64,000 nt of DNA from Cognatazoarcus halotolerans (GCF_009800965.1 NZ_WUAF01000001.1:372001-436000); one strand, 5' to 3'; shown: positions 23,256 to 32,194, counted from the stretch's first letter. The notes: generated by a model not told the origin, from the sequence alone. Translations and numbers: made by a program.

Positions 23256-24881
23256 ATGAGAAGATTTTCCGATACACCTATCTGGCTGCGCCTCACCGGC
23301 GCGATCTGGTTGATGTTGATCATCGCCTGGGGCGGCATGATCACCTGGGAGACACAAGCTACCCGGAACATCGCCATCGATCAGGCCCGGGATTTTTCGC
23401 ACGCGGTCAATGAGATGACCATGGCCGGCCTGACCGGCATGATGATCACCGGCACCGTCGCCCAACGCGACGTCTTCCTCGACCAGATCAAGGAGCTGTC
23501 CGCGATCCGGGGACTCAAGGTGCTTCGTGGCGAAGCGGTGAGCAAGGTCTACGGCCCCGGCGGTGCGGCCGATGCCGGCGCGGTCGACGAGGTCGAGCGC
23601 GAGGCGCTGCAGAGTGGCAAACCGTATCTTGCCCTCGAGACCACGCCCGAACTCGGCGAACATCTGCGGGTGGTCATTCCCGCACTCGCCTCGGAGAACT
23701 ACCTCGGCAAGAACTGCATCGGTTGCCACCAGGTCGCACCGGGCACACCGCTGGGCGCGGTGAGCATGCATATCTCGCTCGAGAAGACCAATGCCGCGGT
23801 TGCCACCTTCCGCAACAAGAGCATCCTCTTCGCCTTCATCGTGTCGCTGCCGGTGATGCTGATCGTGTTTCTGTTCATCCGCCGCTTCGTGATCCGTCCG
23901 CTCGATGAAATGTCCGCAGGGCTCGCCGAACTGGCCAAGGGCGAAGGGGATCTGACACGCCGGCTCAAGGTGGTGAGCGAGGACGAGATCGGCCGTACCG
24001 CATCGCTGTTCAACCGCATGCTCGGCACGGTTGCCGATCTGGTCCGCCAGGTCAGCACCTCGGCGGTCGAGGTCTCGGCTTCCGCCCGCGGCCTGTCCGG
24101 CGAAGCCGAGCGGGTGGCGAGCGGCTCGCGCCAGCAGAACAATCAATCGATCGAGGCCGCGGCGGCCGTCGAAGCGCTGGGCAGCAACATCAGCCATATC
24201 GCCGCCAGCACCGAATCGGTGCACCAGCTGTCGCGCGAGAGCGAGGAACGATCAGCCGCCGGACAGCAGAGCCTCGACCACCTGATCGCCGAAGTCGACC
24301 ATGTCGGCCAGGCCGTACAGCACATGGTCGAGTCGGTGAACGCCTTCGTCGATTCGACCACCGCCATCAGCTCGATGACGCGCGAGGTCCGCGAGATCGC
24401 CGAGCAGACCAACCTGCTGGCGCTCAATGCGGCAATCGAGGCCGCGCGCGCAGGAGAGCAGGGCCGCGGTTTCGCCGTCGTGGCCGACGAAGTGCGCAAG
24501 CTGGCGGAAAAATCGGCCCGCTCGGCGGGAGAGATCGATGCGATAACCGGCACGATTTCCGGCCAGTCGCAAGCGGTTCGCAGCTCGCTCGACAAGGGAA
24601 TCGGCCATCTCTCGGCCAGCCGCGAGGCGGCCGGGAACGTCGCCGAAGTGCTGAAGGCCGCAGGCGCTTCGGTGGCCGAGGTCCGCGACGGCCTGGACCG
24701 CATTGCGCAAGCGACCGAGGAGCAGCGCCGCGCCACCGAGACGGTCACCGGCAACATCGAGGCGATCGCCGGCATGGCGCGCCAGAACGATGCCACGGTG
24801 GCACGTACCGTGACCGCCGCCGGCGAAATGCAGCGTCTCGCCGATCGTCTGCAGGAGTCGGTGTCGCGCTTCAAGGTCTAG
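23256..24881 (+). CDS. Methyl-accepting chemotaxis protein with a periplasmic c-type heme motif
   Basis: The 541-aa transducer has a first membrane helix (about 10-31), a periplasmic sensor of about 150 residues, a second helix (about 186-208), HAMP, and a cytoplasmic signalling domain with [22 protein letters not shown] and [19 protein letters not shown]. The sensor contains Cys154-Ile-Gly-Cys-His158, a CxxCH motif that binds heme covalently in c-type cytochromes. It follows [15 protein letters not shown], a layout like the heme PAS-type periplasmic sensors known in Geobacter chemoreceptors. Oxygen, redox state or nitric oxide is the likely signal. The ATG at 23256 immediately precedes the first helix; an earlier TTG at 23169 would add 29 polar residues. 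No che genes are nearby. Confidence 0.87.
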   Translation: MRRFSDTPIWLRLTGAIWLMLIIAWGGMITWETQATRNIAIDQARDFSHAVNEMTMAGLTGMMITGTVAQRDVFLDQIKELSAIRGLKVLRGEAVSKVYGPGGAADAGAVDEVEREALQSGKPYLALETTPELGEHLRVVIPALASENYLGKNCIGCHQVAPGTPLGAVSMHISLEKTNAAVATFRNKSILFAFIVSLPVMLIVFLFIRRFVIRPLDEMSAGLAELAKGEGDLTRRLKVVSEDEIGRTASLFNRMLGTVADLVRQVSTSAVEVSASARGLSGEAERVASGSRQQNNQSIEAAAAVEALGSNISHIAASTESVHQLSRESEERSAAGQQSLDHLIAEVDHVGQAVQHMVESVNAFVDSTTAISSMTREVREIAEQTNLLALNAAIEAARAGEQGRGFAVVADEVRKLAEKSARSAGEIDAITGTISGQSQAVRSSLDKGIGHLSASREAAGNVAEVLKAAGASVAEVRDGLDRIAQATEEQRRATETVTGNIEAIAGMARQNDATVARTVTAAGEMQRLADRLQESVSRFKV

Positions 24882-24915
24882 GCTTGATCGCGACGCCGCG
24901 GCCCGCGGACGAAGA

Positions 24916-24930
24916 TTAATCTTTCTTAAT
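24916..24930 (+). promoter_or_regulatory. TTAAT direct repeat, candidate response-regulator site
   Basis: TTAATCTTTCTTAATC contains TTAAT twice with a 10-bp period. OmpR-family regulators bind direct repeats of one helical turn. The repeat lies about 95 nt upstream of the Lys/Ala-rich peptide gene and 0.9 kb before an OmpR-type regulator gene. Assignment to that regulator is inferred. Confidence 0.35.
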
Positions 24931-25025
24931 CCGCGCACCAGCATCGCTTCATGCCAGTCCGCGCAGACTCTCCTCACCGCAACAGACTGTGTTGCCGGAC
25001 ACACAAACCGCCGAGGAGTATCAAG

Positions 25026-25271
25026 ATGAGCATCAACACCCGCATGAAGCTGGCCGCCACCGGACTGATCGCCGCACTGAGCCTGGGCTTCGGTGTCGCC
25101 CAGGCCGCTGACGCAGCCCCCGCCACCACCGAGGCCGCTGCCGCCGCACCGGCCAAGGTCGCCGCCAAACCCGCGAAGAAACACGCTGTCAAGAAGGTCC
25201 ACAAGGTCAAGCACGTGGCCAAGAAAAAAGCCGCTCCGGCAGCCAAGCCGGCCGCGACGCCGGCGACCTGA
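25026..25271 (+). CDS. Secreted 81-aa Ala/Lys-rich protein
   Basis: A signal peptide (about 1-27, ending FGVAQAADA) is followed by about 50 residues made almost only of Ala, Lys, Pro, Val and His (KKHAVKKVHKVKHVAKKKA). The composition recalls acid-shock protein Asr and histone-H1-like tails, but the similarity may be compositional. GAGGAG lies about 10 nt upstream of the ATG. A terminator follows directly, so it is its own transcript. The next genes code for a DUF6491-like protein and a two-component system. It may be a periplasmic cation- or stress-related protein; function is unknown. Confidence 0.65.
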   Translation: MSINTRMKLAATGLIAALSLGFGVAQAADAAPATTEAAAAAPAKVAAKPAKKHAVKKVHKVKHVAKKKAAPAAKPAATPAT

Positions 25272-25288
25272 TCGCCGCGGAATCAGTC

Positions 25289-25322
25289 GGGGCGCCGCCA
25301 TTGACGGCGCCCTTGCCTTTTC
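25289..25322 (+). terminator. Rho-independent terminator after the Ala/Lys-rich gene
   Basis: GGGCGCCG pairs with CGGCGCCC around a 7-nt loop and is followed by TTGCCTTTT. Confidence 0.65.
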
Positions 25323-25371
25323 AAGAGCGCCGCGTGCGATGTTCGCGAAGAAAGCCAGGAGCAATGCGGCC

Positions 25372-25797
25372 ATGTCGCAGTTTCTGACCGCGCCCTTCGC
25401 TGCACTCGCGCTGGCGCTCTCCCCGCCCTTGCTTGCCGCTTCGACGCGCCCCGACCCGCCGAATCACCGACCGGCGCTGGTACGCGTATCGCAGGTATTC
25501 GAATGGATTGCCACGGCCCCCGACACCGGAATCCTGTGGCTTGGGGTCGAAGAACCCTATCGAGTGGACGTTTCACCGGGCTGCGGCAATTTCCTGACCG
25601 AACCGCCGCAACGCATTTCGGTGCTCGGTCACGAATTGCGGATCGGCAGCGATGAACTGTTCAATCAGACCGGACACTGTCGCATCACGCGGCTGCAGGC
25701 GGCTGACCGGCGGCAATTGCAGAGTGCCGGCCTGCAGCGCGAGAATGCGCAACGACTTGTTGCCCAGAGGGTCCCCGGCCCGACTCGCCAGAAATGA
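25372..25797 (+). CDS. Secreted DUF6491-like protein upstream of a two-component system
   Basis: The 141-aa product has a signal peptide (about 1-24, LALALSPPLLAAS) and a mature part with VSQVFEWIATAPDTGILWLGVEEPYRVDVSPGCGNF and two cysteines near 66 and 103 (spacing typical of DUF6491 as I recall it). The ATG at 25372 is chosen because AGGAG lies 10 nt upstream; the ATG at 25339 would add 11 residues before the signal peptide. Its stop overlaps the response-regulator start (ATGA), so it is translated with that gene. It may report an envelope signal to the kinase or be a target. No enzymatic motif is seen. Confidence 0.62.
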   Translation: MSQFLTAPFAALALALSPPLLAASTRPDPPNHRPALVRVSQVFEWIATAPDTGILWLGVEEPYRVDVSPGCGNFLTEPPQRISVLGHELRIGSDELFNQTGHCRITRLQAADRRQLQSAGLQRENAQRLVAQRVPGPTRQK

Positions 25798-26480
25798 AGA
25801 TCCTGATTGTCGAGGACGACGCCGAACAGGGCCGCTATCTCCAGAAGGGCCTGCGCGAGGCCGGACACATCACCCAACTGGCCGACAACGGCCGTGATGG
25901 CCTCTTCCTGGGCACCACCGAGAACTTCGATGCGATCGTGCTCGATCGCATGCTGCCGCAGGTCGACGGACTCACCATACTGCGCACCCTGCGCGCCTCG
26001 GGCAAGGATCTGCCGATCATCGTGCTCAGTGCACTCGGCGAGGTCGACGAGCGCATAGAGGGATTGCGCGCCGGCGGCGACGACTATCTCGTCAAACCCT
26101 TCTCCATTTCCGAGCTGTTGGCCCGCCTCGATGCACTGCAGCGCCGCAGCGGCGGCGCCAAGCCGGCTGAAGCCGCACTGCTGCGCGTGGGTGATCTCGA
26201 GATGAACCTGCTGCGCCGCACCGTGCGCCGCGCCGGCCGCGAGATCGCGCTCAAGCCCAAGGCCTTCGCCCTGCTCGAATACCTGATGCGCCACGCCGAT
26301 CAGGTGGTGACCCGCAGCATGTTGCTCGAAGCGGTGTGGGACTACCACTTCGACCCGCAAACCAACGTCATCGACGTTCACGTGTCCAACCTGCGCGCCG
26401 CCATCGACGCACCCGGCCTGCCCGCCCTGATCCACACCGTACGCGGCGCGGGCTACAGGCTCGGGCTGCGCGGCGAGTGA
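25794..26480 (+). CDS. OmpR/PhoB-family response regulator
   Basis: The 228-aa protein has a receiver domain at about 1-115 (ILIVEDDAEQG, phospho-acceptor in VLDRMLPQVDG near residue 51, Lys in LVKPF) and a winged-helix DNA-binding domain at about 130-224 (ALKPKAFALLEYLMRHADQVV, NVIDVHVSNLR, TVRGAGYRLG). It is close to the PhoP/QseB/BasR branch. It overlaps the DUF6491-like gene at its start and the kinase reading frame at its end, so the three form one operon. The TTAAT repeats upstream of 25026 could be its binding site. Confidence 0.9.
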   Translation: MKILIVEDDAEQGRYLQKGLREAGHITQLADNGRDGLFLGTTENFDAIVLDRMLPQVDGLTILRTLRASGKDLPIIVLSALGEVDERIEGLRAGGDDYLVKPFSISELLARLDALQRRSGGAKPAEAALLRVGDLEMNLLRRTVRRAGREIALKPKAFALLEYLMRHADQVVTRSMLLEAVWDYHFDPQTNVIDVHVSNLRAAIDAPGLPALIHTVRGAGYRLGLRGE

Positions 26481-26506
26481 CGGCCGGGCAGGATCTCCCG
26501 GACCCG

Positions 26507-27862
26507 ATGCGCATCCCCGCCAGCCCCTTCTACCGCTTCGCGATCGCGCTGCCGCTCGCGGTCGCCTGCATCGTCGGTGCGGTGTTCTACCCGCTGCTGC
26601 GCGACGCCGAAAGACACATCCGGGCCGAAGTACGCGCCGCCATCGAGCAGGAGATCCTTGCCCTCGATGCACGCTTCCACGACCACGGCCTCGAGGCCCT
26701 GCGGCGCGAGGTCGATGCCCGCATCCGCTCGGCGGTGGATGCGGACGCAATCTACCTGCTGCTCGGCGGCGACGGCACCCGCCTCGCCGGGAATCTGGCA
26801 GCCTGGCCCGAGGGCGCCCCCGCCAGCGACGCAAAGTGGTTCCGCCTCAAGGATGCGGGCGGTCACTACATCGAGGGCGAGGTCTTCGTACTGTTCGGCG
26901 GTGAGCGCCTGCTGGTCGGCAGGCGCTCACCGCTGGCGGCCTTTCGCGGCAGCATGATCAATCGCATGTGGTGGTCGGCCACGCTGATCATCCTCGTCTC
27001 CGGCCTGCTCACCTGGGTCTTCATGGCGCATCTGCACCGCCGCCTGTCGTCGATGGCGGCGGCCGCGAGGCGCATCCAGGAAGGCGCGCTCAGCGACCGA
27101 CTGCACGTGGGCGCGGGCGGAGACGAGCTCGACGAGCTGGCCCTGCGCTTCAACCAGGCCTTCGACGAAATCGCCCGGCGCATCGAATCGACCCAGCACG
27201 TGTCCACCGCGCTGGCCCATGACATGCGCCGCCCCCTCACCGCCTTGCACAACGCGCTGGAAGAGGCGCTCGCCGAGACACCGCGCGATGATCCGCTGCA
27301 CCAGCGTCTCGAGGCGCTCGCCGGACAGACTGCGGAACAGCTGCACACCTTTGCCGCACTGCTGCGCCTCGCCCGGCTCGAGGCCGGCGCCTGGCAGGGC
27401 GAGCGCATCGAATGCGATCTCGCCGAAATCGCCGCCGACGCGATCGAGCTATATGCTCCGCTGGCCGAACGACATGGCCGAACCATCTCGGCGCGGCTGT
27501 CTCCGACAAGGCTCGCGGTCGACCGCGCGCTGGTCTTCCAACTGCTGCAGAACCTGCTCGAGAACGCACTGCACCACGGCGGCGGCAACATCGAGGTGAC
27601 GGTCGGAGAACGGCAGGCCGCTGCTTGCATCACTGTCCGCGATCACGGCACGGGCGTGCCAGAAGCCGCACTGGCGAGGATCTTCGAGCGCTTCTACCAG
27701 GTCGATGCGAGCCGTTCGGGTGACAGCGGCAGCGGCATCGGACTGGCCCTGGTCAAGGGCATCACGCAGGCCCACGCGGGCCAGGTTCGCGCAAGCAACC
27801 GCGGCGGCCTCGAGATCGAGGTGGTGCTGCCGCTCAAGCCTCCCGCTGCAGCGGCAGCATGA
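26507..27862 (+). CDS. Membrane sensor histidine kinase
   Basis: The 451-aa kinase has membrane helices at about 10-30 and 150-172, a periplasmic part of about 115 residues, HAMP at about 172-225, a HisKA box ALAHDMRRPLTALHN (phospho-His near 240), and a HATPase domain with LLQNLLENALHHGGG, VRDHGTGVP and GSGIGLALVKGI. It pairs with the response regulator just upstream. An ATG at 26507 is used; a GTG at 26477 that overlaps the regulator stop (GTGA) would add ten residues and is equally possible. Its last 29 nt overlap, tail to tail, the end of cpxA. Confidence 0.9.
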   Translation: MRIPASPFYRFAIALPLAVACIVGAVFYPLLRDAERHIRAEVRAAIEQEILALDARFHDHGLEALRREVDARIRSAVDADAIYLLLGGDGTRLAGNLAAWPEGAPASDAKWFRLKDAGGHYIEGEVFVLFGGERLLVGRRSPLAAFRGSMINRMWWSATLIILVSGLLTWVFMAHLHRRLSSMAAAARRIQEGALSDRLHVGAGGDELDELALRFNQAFDEIARRIESTQHVSTALAHDMRRPLTALHNALEEALAETPRDDPLHQRLEALAGQTAEQLHTFAALLRLARLEAGAWQGERIECDLAEIAADAIELYAPLAERHGRTISARLSPTRLAVDRALVFQLLQNLLENALHHGGGNIEVTVGERQAAACITVRDHGTGVPEAALARIFERFYQVDASRSGDSGSGIGLALVKGITQAHAGQVRASNRGGLEIEVVLPLKPPAAAAA

Positions 27863-29171
27863 TCTCCAGCTCCAGTCCGCCCCCGTCTCGGTTGCGGGCG
27901 CGAATCTGACCACCATGCGTCTCGACCGCGCGACGTGCGATCGCCAGGCCAAGCCCGAAGCCCTTGGCGGATTGCCCGTTGCTGCCACGATGGAAAGGTT
28001 CGAAAACCGCTTCCAGGTCGCTCTCCGGCAACCCCGGCCCACGGTCGCCGACACACAGCTGCAATACGCCTTCGCGCACACTCGCGGTGACATCGACCTG
28101 CGAGCCCTCGGCGGTGTACTTGACCGCATTGCGGATCACGTTCTCGAAGGCGCGATGCATCAGCTCGCCCCGCACCCGTGCGATAGCTTCGCCCTGCCCC
28201 TCGAAATGCAGCCGCCGGCCGCTCGCCTCGGCCTCGAAGCGGGCATCGTCGGCGATCGCCGCGATCAGGTCCATGAGATCCAGCTGCTCGAGCGGCGCAT
28301 CGCCCCCGCCCGCCTCGAGGCGCGACAGGGTCAACAGCTCGCCGACCAGTTCGTCGAGCCGCTCCGACTCGCGTTCGATACGCTCGAGGCTGGCGTCGAG
28401 GCGTGCAGGATTCTGGCGCAGCAGGCCGATTGCGGCCTGCAGGCGAGCGAGCGGCGAACGCAGCTCGTGCGAGACGTCGTGCAGCAGCCGGCGCTGCGCC
28501 GCGATCAGCTGCTGGAGCTGCTGCGCCATGCGGTCGAAATCTCGACCGAGATCGGCGATTTCATCGCGACGGCCACCCATCAAGGGCTGTACCCGGGCGT
28601 CGAGCCGGCCCTCGGCGGCAGCCTGGAAGGCCCAGCGCAGATGGCGCACCGGCTTGGAGAGATACCACGCGAGCAACACGCTGAAGCCGATGCTGGCGAT
28701 CAGCCCGACGAAGATCGGCACCCATGGCGAGGGCTCGGGCGGGCGTCGCCCGCGCGGCGACCGCGCTTCGCCGTCACTGGTGACGAACAGCAGGTAGGTC
28801 GCACCCGAGGCGGTCTTCACCTCGCGCACCTGATCGTCCGCGCCGCGCGCCGCACGCGCGCTGGCCAGTGCCTCGGGCGCGACGCTGCGCCCAAGCAGGT
28901 CCCGTCCCGTGTCATCCACCACCATCAGCTGGCTGCGCCAGTGGCGACGCTGCCAGCGCTCGAGCAGGTCACTCAGGCCATCGGGACCGGCAGCCTCGAG
29001 AATCGTCGTCGCGGTGTCGAGGACCCAGGCGGCACGCGGGCCGCCCTGCAGCAACCGGATCTCGTCGCGCTCGCTCTGGTTGTGCAGCCACACGGCGAAG
29101 CCGACCGCGGCCCCCGCGACCAGCAGGCTGAGCCAGAAGGCGAAGAAGAACTTCCAGAAGAGGCGCCCCAT
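27834..29171 (-). CDS. cpxA: CpxA-like envelope-stress sensor kinase
   Basis: The 445-aa kinase starts LFWKFFFAFWLSLLVAGAAVGFAVWL, has a short periplasmic domain (about 33-160), a second helix (about 165-185), HAMP, a HisKA box LLHDVSHELRSPLARLQAAIGLLR, and HATPase motifs FENVIRNAVKYTAEG, VGDRGPGLP and KGFGLGLAIARR. These segments track E. coli CpxA closely, more so than EnvZ or PhoQ. Its partner cpxR lies 4 nt upstream in the same direction. CpxA senses misfolded envelope protein or damaged peptidoglycan and is restrained by CpxP in enterobacteria. A Spy/CpxP-like gene occurs 9 kb away. Confidence 0.85.
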   Translation of the reverse strand: MGRLFWKFFFAFWLSLLVAGAAVGFAVWLHNQSERDEIRLLQGGPRAAWVLDTATTILEAAGPDGLSDLLERWQRRHWRSQLMVVDDTGRDLLGRSVAPEALASARAARGADDQVREVKTASGATYLLFVTSDGEARSPRGRRPPEPSPWVPIFVGLIASIGFSVLLAWYLSKPVRHLRWAFQAAAEGRLDARVQPLMGGRRDEIADLGRDFDRMAQQLQQLIAAQRRLLHDVSHELRSPLARLQAAIGLLRQNPARLDASLERIERESERLDELVGELLTLSRLEAGGGDAPLEQLDLMDLIAAIADDARFEAEASGRRLHFEGQGEAIARVRGELMHRAFENVIRNAVKYTAEGSQVDVTASVREGVLQLCVGDRGPGLPESDLEAVFEPFHRGSNGQSAKGFGLGLAIARRAVETHGGQIRARNRDGGGLELEIMLPLQREA

Positions 29172-29175
29172 CGTG

Positions 29176-29862
29176 TCAGTCCTTGACCATCTGGTAGCCC
29201 ATGCCGCGCACCGTCATGATCCAGGACTGCCCATCCGGGCGCGGACCAAGCTTGTGGCGGATGCTGCTCATGTGCACATCGATGCTGCGATCGAAGCGGG
29301 TCAGCGGGCGTCCCAGCGCCAACTCGGAGAGATCCCCCTTGCCGACCACCCGGCCGGCGTTGCGGGCCAGCACCTCGAGCAGGTTGAACTCGGTGCTGGT
29401 GAGCTCGAGGGGCTTGCCATGCCAGTCCGCGGTGCGACGCTCGGGCCACATCGACAGCGGTCCGACCACCAGCTGTCCGCCGGCCTCGCCACCGCGATCG
29501 GAGCCGCTGCGACGCAGGATGGCACGAATGCGGGCGACCAGCTCGCGCGGGGTGCAGGGCTTGGGCACATAGTCGTCTGCGCCGAGCTCCAGCCCGATGA
29601 TGCGGTCCACGTCATCGCCCTTGGCGGTCAGCATCAGCACCGGCATGGCGCTGTCGGCACGAATCCGCCGCAACGCCTCGACGCCGTTCAGGCGCGGCAT
29701 CATGACGTCGAGCACCGCCAGGTCGTAACCTCCGGCAAGCGCCTCGGCGGCACCCGCCTCGCCATCGTGGCGGATCGCCACCTCGAAGCCCTCCTGCTCG
29801 AGGTATTCGCCGAGCATGCCGCTCAATTCAACGTCGTCGTCTACCAGCAGTATCTTGGTCAT
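29176..29862 (-). CDS. cpxR: CpxR-like response regulator
   Basis: The 228-aa OmpR-family regulator starts MTKILLVDDDVELSGML, has its phospho-acceptor in LDVMMPRLNG (Asp52), and contains GLELGADDYVPKPCTPRELVARIRAILRR, nearly the CpxR sequence. The DNA-binding half has LELTSTEFNLLEVLARNAG, RSIDVHMSSIRHKLG and GMGYQMV. The start at 29862 is the family start; the frame is open to 29925 but that part lacks similarity. The intergenic region it shares with the BepA-like gene holds five phased TTTAC-type half-sites, which fits the CpxR box GTAAA-N5-GTAAA, so autoregulation is likely. Confidence 0.88.
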   Translation of the reverse strand: MTKILLVDDDVELSGMLGEYLEQEGFEVAIRHDGEAGAAEALAGGYDLAVLDVMMPRLNGVEALRRIRADSAMPVLMLTAKGDDVDRIIGLELGADDYVPKPCTPRELVARIRAILRRSGSDRGGEAGGQLVVGPLSMWPERRTADWHGKPLELTSTEFNLLEVLARNAGRVVGKGDLSELALGRPLTRFDRSIDVHMSSIRHKLGPRPDGQSWIMTVRGMGYQMVKD

Positions 29863-29931
29863 GGTCCGATCCGCAAGCACCCATTGGTGGATGCGCCGAT
29901 GATAAGCGTCCCGCCGCCGGGGCAACGCGCT

Positions 29932-29977
29932 TTTACCGCTCTTTACCGGCCTTTACACCGAATTGACCGAGCTTTAC
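29932..29977. promoter_or_regulatory. Array of five phased CpxR half-sites between cpxR and bepA
   Basis: TTTAC occurs at 29932, 29942, 29952 and 29973, and TTGAC at 29963, giving spacings of 10, 10, 11 and 10 bp. On the minus strand these read GTAAA-N5-GTAAA, the known CpxR box. The array lies 46 nt before the BepA-like start and 70 nt from the cpxR start, so it could control both. Confidence 0.75.
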
Positions 29978-30022
29978 GTCATCCATGGCGAGAATCCTCC
30001 AACTGACGAACCCGGAGCTGCA

Positions 30023-31507
30023 ATGACCCGTTTCCCCGCACTGCGCCGCCTGCCGGCCATGCTGCTGGCCGCCACGCTTGCCACCAACGGCTTTGCGGCG
30101 ATCACCCTGCCGGATCTCGGCGACCCCTCGGAGCAGGCCCTGCCCGACTACCAGGCCAACCGTATCGGTGCGCGCAGCGTACGCCAGCTCGAGTCCAGCG
30201 GCGCCTTCCTCGACGATCCTGAGATCAATGCCTACCTCGACCAGCTCGGCCACCGCCTGACCTCGTCTTCCGCCGAGATCACCGGCCAGTTCGCCTTCTT
30301 TGCGGTGGACTCGCCCGAGATCAACGCCTTTGCGCTACCGGGCGGCTATGTCGGCGTGAATGCCGGCCTGATCCTCGCAACCGACAACGAATCCGAACTT
30401 GCCTCGGTGCTCGCCCACGAAATCTCCCACGTCACCCAGCACCACATGGCGCGCCAGATGCAAGCCCAATCGGGCAACCAGATCGCCGCGCTGGCGGGGC
30501 TGCTGGCGGCGGTCGTGGCCGCCGGCGCCGGCAATGGCGAGATGGCCAGCGCCGCGATCGCGGGCGTGACCGCCGGGCAAATGCAAAGCCAGATCAACTT
30601 CACCCGCGAGAACGAGGAAGAAGCCGACCGCATGGGCTTCAAGCTTCTCGTCGGTGCGGGCTTCGATGCGCGCGGCATGGCCGAACTGTTTCACACCCTG
30701 CAACGGCGCACCCGTCTGATCGAGGGTGATCAGCCGAGCTGGCTGCGCACCCACCCGCTGACCACCCAGCGCATTGCCGAAGCCGAAGACCGCGCGCTCT
30801 CCGCGCCGTACCGGCAGGTACCGGACAGTGTCGACTTCCTGATGGTGCGCGCATTGCTGCAGAGCTATCAGGGCGAACCCGCCGAAGCGGTGGCAGCCCT
30901 CGAGCAGGCGCTCGGCGCGAACCCGTCAGGCGCGCGCAAGACTGCGTTGCGCTATGGCCTGGCAGCGGCCCAGCTGCGGGCCGGCCACTTCGACGCGGCC
31001 TTGAAGATCGCCCTCGCCCTCACGGCGGACGGCCAGGATCACCCGATGATCGAGGCGCTCACCGGCCAGATCTATCTGCAGTCCCGGCGCTACGACAAGG
31101 CGATCCCGCATTACGAGGCTGCGCTCGAGCGCTACCCGGACCATCTGCAACTCGTCCTCGACTACCCGCGGGCGCTGATCGAGGCCGGACGTCCGGCCGA
31201 CGCAGCGCGTTTCGCGGAGCGCCGGCTGGCAGGTCTGCGCGGCAACGCCCAGCTGCACCGGATTGCCGCCGAAGCCTACGCCGACGCAGGGCGCCCGATG
31301 GCATCCCACTACCAGCAGGGCGAGTACTACGCCTTGACCGGCAATCAGCGCGAGGCGCTCGAGCAGTTTCAGCTCGCCCTCAACCTTCGCGATGACGACG
31401 ATTACACGCTGGCCCGGGTACAGGCCCGGCTGCGCGATCTGCGCGCCAGCATGAAAGCCGACGGCAAGCGGGACGGGCAGGACGATCGCGGGGCGCCCAG
31501 GGGCTGA
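30023..31507 (+). CDS. bepA: BepA-like periplasmic M48 metalloprotease/chaperone with TPR repeats
   Basis: The 494-aa product has a signal peptide (about 1-27, ending NGFA), an M48 protease domain with the zinc site HEISHVTQHHMARQM (HExxH near residue 135) and the third ligand in FTRENEEEADRMGF, and TPR repeats from about 280 to 470 (ALRYGLAAAQLRAGHFDAAL and similar). This order is that of E. coli BepA, which promotes LptD assembly and degrades stalled outer-membrane proteins. A GGAG lies 7 nt before the ATG. The upstream CpxR-type array and divergent cpxRA suggest it belongs to the envelope-stress response. The symbol is by family. Confidence 0.87.
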   Translation: MTRFPALRRLPAMLLAATLATNGFAAITLPDLGDPSEQALPDYQANRIGARSVRQLESSGAFLDDPEINAYLDQLGHRLTSSSAEITGQFAFFAVDSPEINAFALPGGYVGVNAGLILATDNESELASVLAHEISHVTQHHMARQMQAQSGNQIAALAGLLAAVVAAGAGNGEMASAAIAGVTAGQMQSQINFTRENEEEADRMGFKLLVGAGFDARGMAELFHTLQRRTRLIEGDQPSWLRTHPLTTQRIAEAEDRALSAPYRQVPDSVDFLMVRALLQSYQGEPAEAVAALEQALGANPSGARKTALRYGLAAAQLRAGHFDAALKIALALTADGQDHPMIEALTGQIYLQSRRYDKAIPHYEAALERYPDHLQLVLDYPRALIEAGRPADAARFAERRLAGLRGNAQLHRIAAEAYADAGRPMASHYQQGEYYALTGNQREALEQFQLALNLRDDDDYTLARVQARLRDLRASMKADGKRDGQDDRGAPRG

Positions 31508-31526
31508 CACCTTCGCGCACACTCTG

Positions 31527-31562
31527 CTTACATAGCTTAACCATCGGAGAACCCCGCTTTAC
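31527..31562 (+). promoter_or_regulatory. Candidate CpxR sites upstream of the glycine-zipper lipoprotein gene
   Basis: CTTAC (31527), TTAAC (31537) and TTTAC (31558) fall on the same 10/21-bp phase seen in the other arrays (positions 0, 10 and 31). They lie 48 nt before the start. The match is weaker than at the other three promoters. Confidence 0.45.
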
Positions 31563-31610
31563 GCCGGAGGCGCGCAGACTGGCATCCTGTACAGCCAGGA
31601 GACTGTCGTG

Positions 31611-32177
31611 ATGATGTTCCCTTCCAGAACGCTGCACCGCCACACCGGCCTGGCACTGCTGGCAGCGGCGGCATTGAGCGGTTGCGTGGCGGCACCGCGC
31701 CCCTACCCGACACGCGAATCGCGTGTCGACTATCCACCGGCGCCGACCGAGGTGGTGGTATATCCGCTACGCGGGCAGGGCAGCCAGCGGCTCGACCGCG
31801 ACCGCTACGAGTGCCATCTGTGGGCCGTGCGCGAGAGCGGTTTCGACCCGAGCAGGATGTCGCTCAGATCGAGCGCCCCGCCACCGCGGGTCGAGCCTGA
31901 TCCACCATCGGGATACAGCACCACGATGGGCGCGGTAAGCGGCGCGGTGATCGGCGCAGCGGTTGCCAATCCGCACCGAACCGCCGAGGGTGCGGCCATC
32001 GGCGCCGTCATCGGCGCAGTGGCCGGCAGCGCCGCGGACAACGCGCGCGAAGCGCGTGCCCAGGCGATCGAAGACGCCTACGCCCGTCGCAGCGAGGCCC
32101 GCCAGGATGGCCATGACCGCGGTTACCGCCGCGCGCTGATCGCCTGCCTGGAAGGGCGCGGCTACACGGTCAAATAA
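31611..32177 (+). CDS. Glycine-zipper outer-membrane lipoprotein
   Basis: The 188-aa product has a lipoprotein signal peptide with LAAAALSGC (lipidated Cys near 25), a Pro-rich segment, a stretch RDRYECHLWAVRESGFDPSR at about 64-83, and a glycine-zipper pair (GAVSGAVIGAAVA, then GAAIGAVIGAVAGS) at about 106-140. It ends ACLEGRGYTVK. Glycine-zipper lipoproteins such as SlyB associate with the outer membrane. AGGAG lies 9 nt before the ATG; a GTG 3 nt upstream is also possible. The RDRYECH and GYTVK parts recur in the next gene's product, 17 nt downstream, so the two are a functional pair. Confidence 0.8.
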   Translation: MMFPSRTLHRHTGLALLAAAALSGCVAAPRPYPTRESRVDYPPAPTEVVVYPLRGQGSQRLDRDRYECHLWAVRESGFDPSRMSLRSSAPPPRVEPDPPSGYSTTMGAVSGAVIGAAVANPHRTAEGAAIGAVIGAVAGSAADNAREARAQAIEDAYARRSEARQDGHDRGYRRALIACLEGRGYTVK

Positions 32178-32194
32178 TCACCCGGAGACACTAC

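Noticed and set aside
24916-24930. A PmrA-type box (TTAA-rich repeats with 11-bp period) before the Ala/Lys-rich gene
   Set aside because: The period is 10 bp, not the 11 bp of the PmrA box, and the half-sites differ from its consensus. It is kept only as a generic OmpR-family candidate.
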